From assembly GCA_031281895.1 (NCBI GenBank), contig JAITET010000010.1, positions 1 to 16,920 on the forward strand: a stretch of 16,920 nucleotides of DNA. The letters are read 5' to 3'. Shown here piece after piece: positions 14,867 to 16,920 of this stretch. The notes below the pieces were generated by a model. It did not search any database, had not been told where the DNA came from, and was given only the letters and a program-made list of their open reading frames with translations. Source of the stretch: Puniceicoccales bacterium. Its GTDB lineage: Bacteria; Verrucomicrobiota; Verrucomicrobiia; Opitutales; JAIRKQ01. Each line of letters opens with the position of its first letter. Positions within the stretch are counted from its first letter, which is position 1. Position numbers and translations under genes: made by a program.

Positions 14867-16920
14867 GTGGCCGAAACAGAAGAGTCAAAACCGACCATAT
14901 CAGGCGTACTCGAAAGGATTATTTTTCGAAACGATGCTAATTTTTATAGCATCATAGAGGTTAAGGAATCGCAATTGGGAACTAGGATAACGGCATGTGG
15001 AATTTTGCCGGGCATTCAACCCGGGGAAACTTTGGAAATGACAGGGAATTGGACGGTCCACGAAAGGCACGGAAGGCAGTTTAATGTGGAACACTTTGAG
15101 TCCAAATTGCCTTCCGATATTAGGGGAATTCGGCGCTATCTGGGTAGTGGATTGATCGAAGGAATTGGGAAAATCTATGCAAAGAAAATAGTGGATTATT
15201 TCGGGGCGGATACGTTTAGTATTCTGTCGACCGAATCTGCTCGGTTGTTGGAAGTTGATGGAATTGGAAAACAGCGTGCGGCAAAGATAAAGAATGCTTG
15301 GGATTCTCAGTTTGCCATACGGGATATCATGATTTTTTTGCAGACCTACGATGTGACCAACGCGCTATGCGTCAAATTGTACGAAAAATATGGTGTTGGA
15401 GCACGGACAATTTTAGAAACCGATCCCTACCGTGTTGCCCAGGAGGTGCAAGGGGTGGGATTTAAAACAGCCGATAAAATTGCGAAAAATCTTGGCATCC
15501 CTTCCACGCATTCATCCCGTATCGATGCTGGAATCTTGCACATTTTATCGCTGGCCGAGGATGATGGCCATACCTGCATCCACCGTCAACAGCTACTAAA
15601 ATCAACACAGATCCTATTGGAATTATCTCCCGATAGGATAAACGAACGCGTCGAAAAGTTAATTACTTTTGGTAGGTTGTGCATGATTTCCGATGAAATC
15701 GTACAAAAATCGTTGCTAAAAAATATGGAAGATACCATAGCCAAATGTTTACAAAATATTCTCTTCGATAAAAGTTCAACGCTGCCCGATATTTGGACAG
15801 AGAAAGCGATTGACTGGGTACAAAAGCGTGAGAGTTTGGCATTTGCGCCGGGCCAAATTGCAGCCATCGAAGCCGCGTTGACCAACAAAGTATCAATCTT
15901 GACCGGTGGTCCTGGAACTGGGAAAACGACCATCCTTCGTTCCCTTGTGACAATTCTTTCTGCCAAAAAAGCGAACATTGTCCTATGTGCTCCTACGGGG
16001 CGTGCTGCCCAAAAAATTTCTGAAACCACGGGGAAACCTGCCCAAACGATTCACAGGTTACTGCAATATAAGCCCGGTGAACGCACATTTTTGCACGATG
16101 AATCTACGCCGCTCAAACTGGATTTCATTGTGGTAGATGAAGCGAGCATGGTTGATGTTTTCCTGGCTGCTTCATTGTTTAGGGCGCTCCCGACTACCGC
16201 CCATGTGCTGCTTGTCGGAGATATCGACCAATTGCCTTCTGTGGGACCAGGAAATGTGTTGGGGGATATCATAAAATCTGGGAAATTTCATGTCACACGG
16301 CTGGATAGAATTTTCCGCCAGGAAGCTTGCAGTGAAATCGTTTCCGTCGCCCACAACATCATCCATGCGGTGGAAGATTGTCCAGAAGTAATGCATTCCT
16401 TTGGAGATATCAATCCATCCCACGATTTTCATTTCATAGAGGCTGAAACCCCTGAAACCTGCCTGGAAAAGATAACCCTCCTATGTCAAAAATATCTTCC
16501 GATGTGGTACAATGTTGACCCAATCAACGATGTGCAAGTTTTAGTCCCCGTACACCAAGGAGTAATTGGAACGGAAAATTTAAATATCACTTTTCAAAAT
16601 ATCTTTATTCCGAAGGAATATGGCGTCCCGTGGACACAGTTTAGAATTACGGATAAAATCATTCAAGTAAGAAACAATTATGAAAAGAATATTTTCAACG
16701 GAGATCTTGGCAATATAACCTATTTGAACAACGATGATCATACGGCAACGGCCAAATTCGGAGATGAGATTGTATGCCTAAACAAAGGGAATTTGTCGGA
16801 TATTCATCTGGCCTATGCCATAAGTATACACAAATCACAGGGTAGTGAATTCCCCATCGTAATAATTGCGTTGCTGAAACAGCATTACATAATGTTACAG
16901 CGTAACCTTCTGTACACTGC
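14867..16920 (+). CDS. recD2: RecD2 family 5'-3' DNA helicase (3' end cut by the window)
   Basis: RecD2 is a superfamily 1B helicase of the RecD/YrrC type found without RecBC, involved in DNA repair and replication-fork processing. The first 684 residues are present, and by comparison with the usual 720-800, roughly 50-100 are missing. An N-terminal OB-like region leads into helix-hairpin-helix repeats (IEGIGKIYAKKI, LEVDGIGKQRAAKI, VQGVGFKTADKI). The motor follows: Walker A GGPGTGKTT at about residues 347-355, motif Ia APTGRAAQKI, motif II IVVDEASM, motif III GDIDQLPSVGPGN, motif IV region RLDRIFRQ, motif V AYAISIHKSQGSEF and the start of motif VI QRNLLYTA. The GTG start is fixed by the in-frame TAG just before it. 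Motifs are intact, so an active enzyme is expected. Confidence 0.94.
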   Translation, partial: MAETEESKPTISGVLERIIFRNDANFYSIIEVKESQLGTRITACGILPGIQPGETLEMTGNWTVHERHGRQFNVEHFESKLPSDIRGIRRYLGSGLIEGIGKIYAKKIVDYFGADTFSILSTESARLLEVDGIGKQRAAKIKNAWDSQFAIRDIMIFLQTYDVTNALCVKLYEKYGVGARTILETDPYRVAQEVQGVGFKTADKIAKNLGIPSTHSSRIDAGILHILSLAEDDGHTCIHRQQLLKSTQILLELSPDRINERVEKLITFGRLCMISDEIVQKSLLKNMEDTIAKCLQNILFDKSSTLPDIWTEKAIDWVQKRESLAFAPGQIAAIEAALTNKVSILTGGPGTGKTTILRSLVTILSAKKANIVLCAPTGRAAQKISETTGKPAQTIHRLLQYKPGERTFLHDESTPLKLDFIVVDEASMVDVFLAASLFRALPTTAHVLLVGDIDQLPSVGPGNVLGDIIKSGKFHVTRLDRIFRQEACSEIVSVAHNIIHAVEDCPEVMHSFGDINPSHDFHFIEAETPETCLEKITLLCQKYLPMWYNVDPINDVQVLVPVHQGVIGTENLNITFQNIFIPKEYGVPWTQFRITDKIIQVRNNYEKNIFNGDLGNITYLNNDDHTATAKFGDEIVCLNKGNLSDIHLAYAISIHKSQGSEFPIVIIALLKQHYIMLQRNLLYT

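Noticed and set aside
15586..16029. A 147-codon minus-strand open frame inside recD2
   Set aside because: It is antisense to the conserved helicase core including Walker A.

Overview
The window reads as an ordinary chromosomal stretch of a Gram-negative bacterium with an LPS-type outer membrane. The evidence is a heptose-epimerase gene for LPS core (hldD), an outer-membrane secretin, a lipoprotein with a clear lipobox, and several Sec signal peptides. Base composition is moderately AT-rich (low 40s % GC by eye). The secretin resembles the Amuc_1098-like type IV pilus secretins of Verrucomicrobiota, so I favour that phylum. This is a family-level impression, not a search result. No rRNA, tRNA, insertion sequence, CRISPR array or phage gene is visible, and no gap between genes exceeds 300 bases.

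Layout. (1) Bases 1-229: a non-coding leader with a TATAAT box and small hairpins. (2) Bases 230-5587, plus strand: a tight envelope operon of glmS (amino-sugar supply for peptidoglycan and LPS), a large secreted TPR-rich protein of unknown function, and uppP (recycling of the undecaprenyl carrier). (3) Bases 5683-9394, minus strand: comM/yifB (an AAA+ helicase linked to natural transformation) and a type II/IV secretin; the spacer between them carries a short match to the 3' end of the downstream oppA gene. (4) Bases 9463-10020, plus strand: an unrecognised 185-residue protein whose 3' end overlaps oppA tail to tail. (5) Bases 9955-12909, minus strand: a thymidine/pyrimidine-phosphorylase-fold gene followed 3 bases later by an oligopeptide-binding lipoprotein gene; the first has a good promoter, a leader hairpin and a GTG start with a strong ribosome binding site. 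(6) Bases 13039-13500, minus strand: nrdR. (7) Bases 13654-16920, plus strand: hldD, a possible small membrane ORF, and recD2, which runs off the right edge.

How the genes fit together. glmS, uppP, hldD and probably the TPR protein serve envelope synthesis. comM and the secretin could both serve DNA uptake and transformation. nrdR and the phosphorylase homologue belong to nucleotide metabolism. The most unusual point is the phosphorylase homologue: it keeps the fold and spacing of DeoA/Pdp without gaps through the active site, yet most of the phosphate-binding and several base-binding residues are replaced. It may not be a nucleoside phosphorylase at all.
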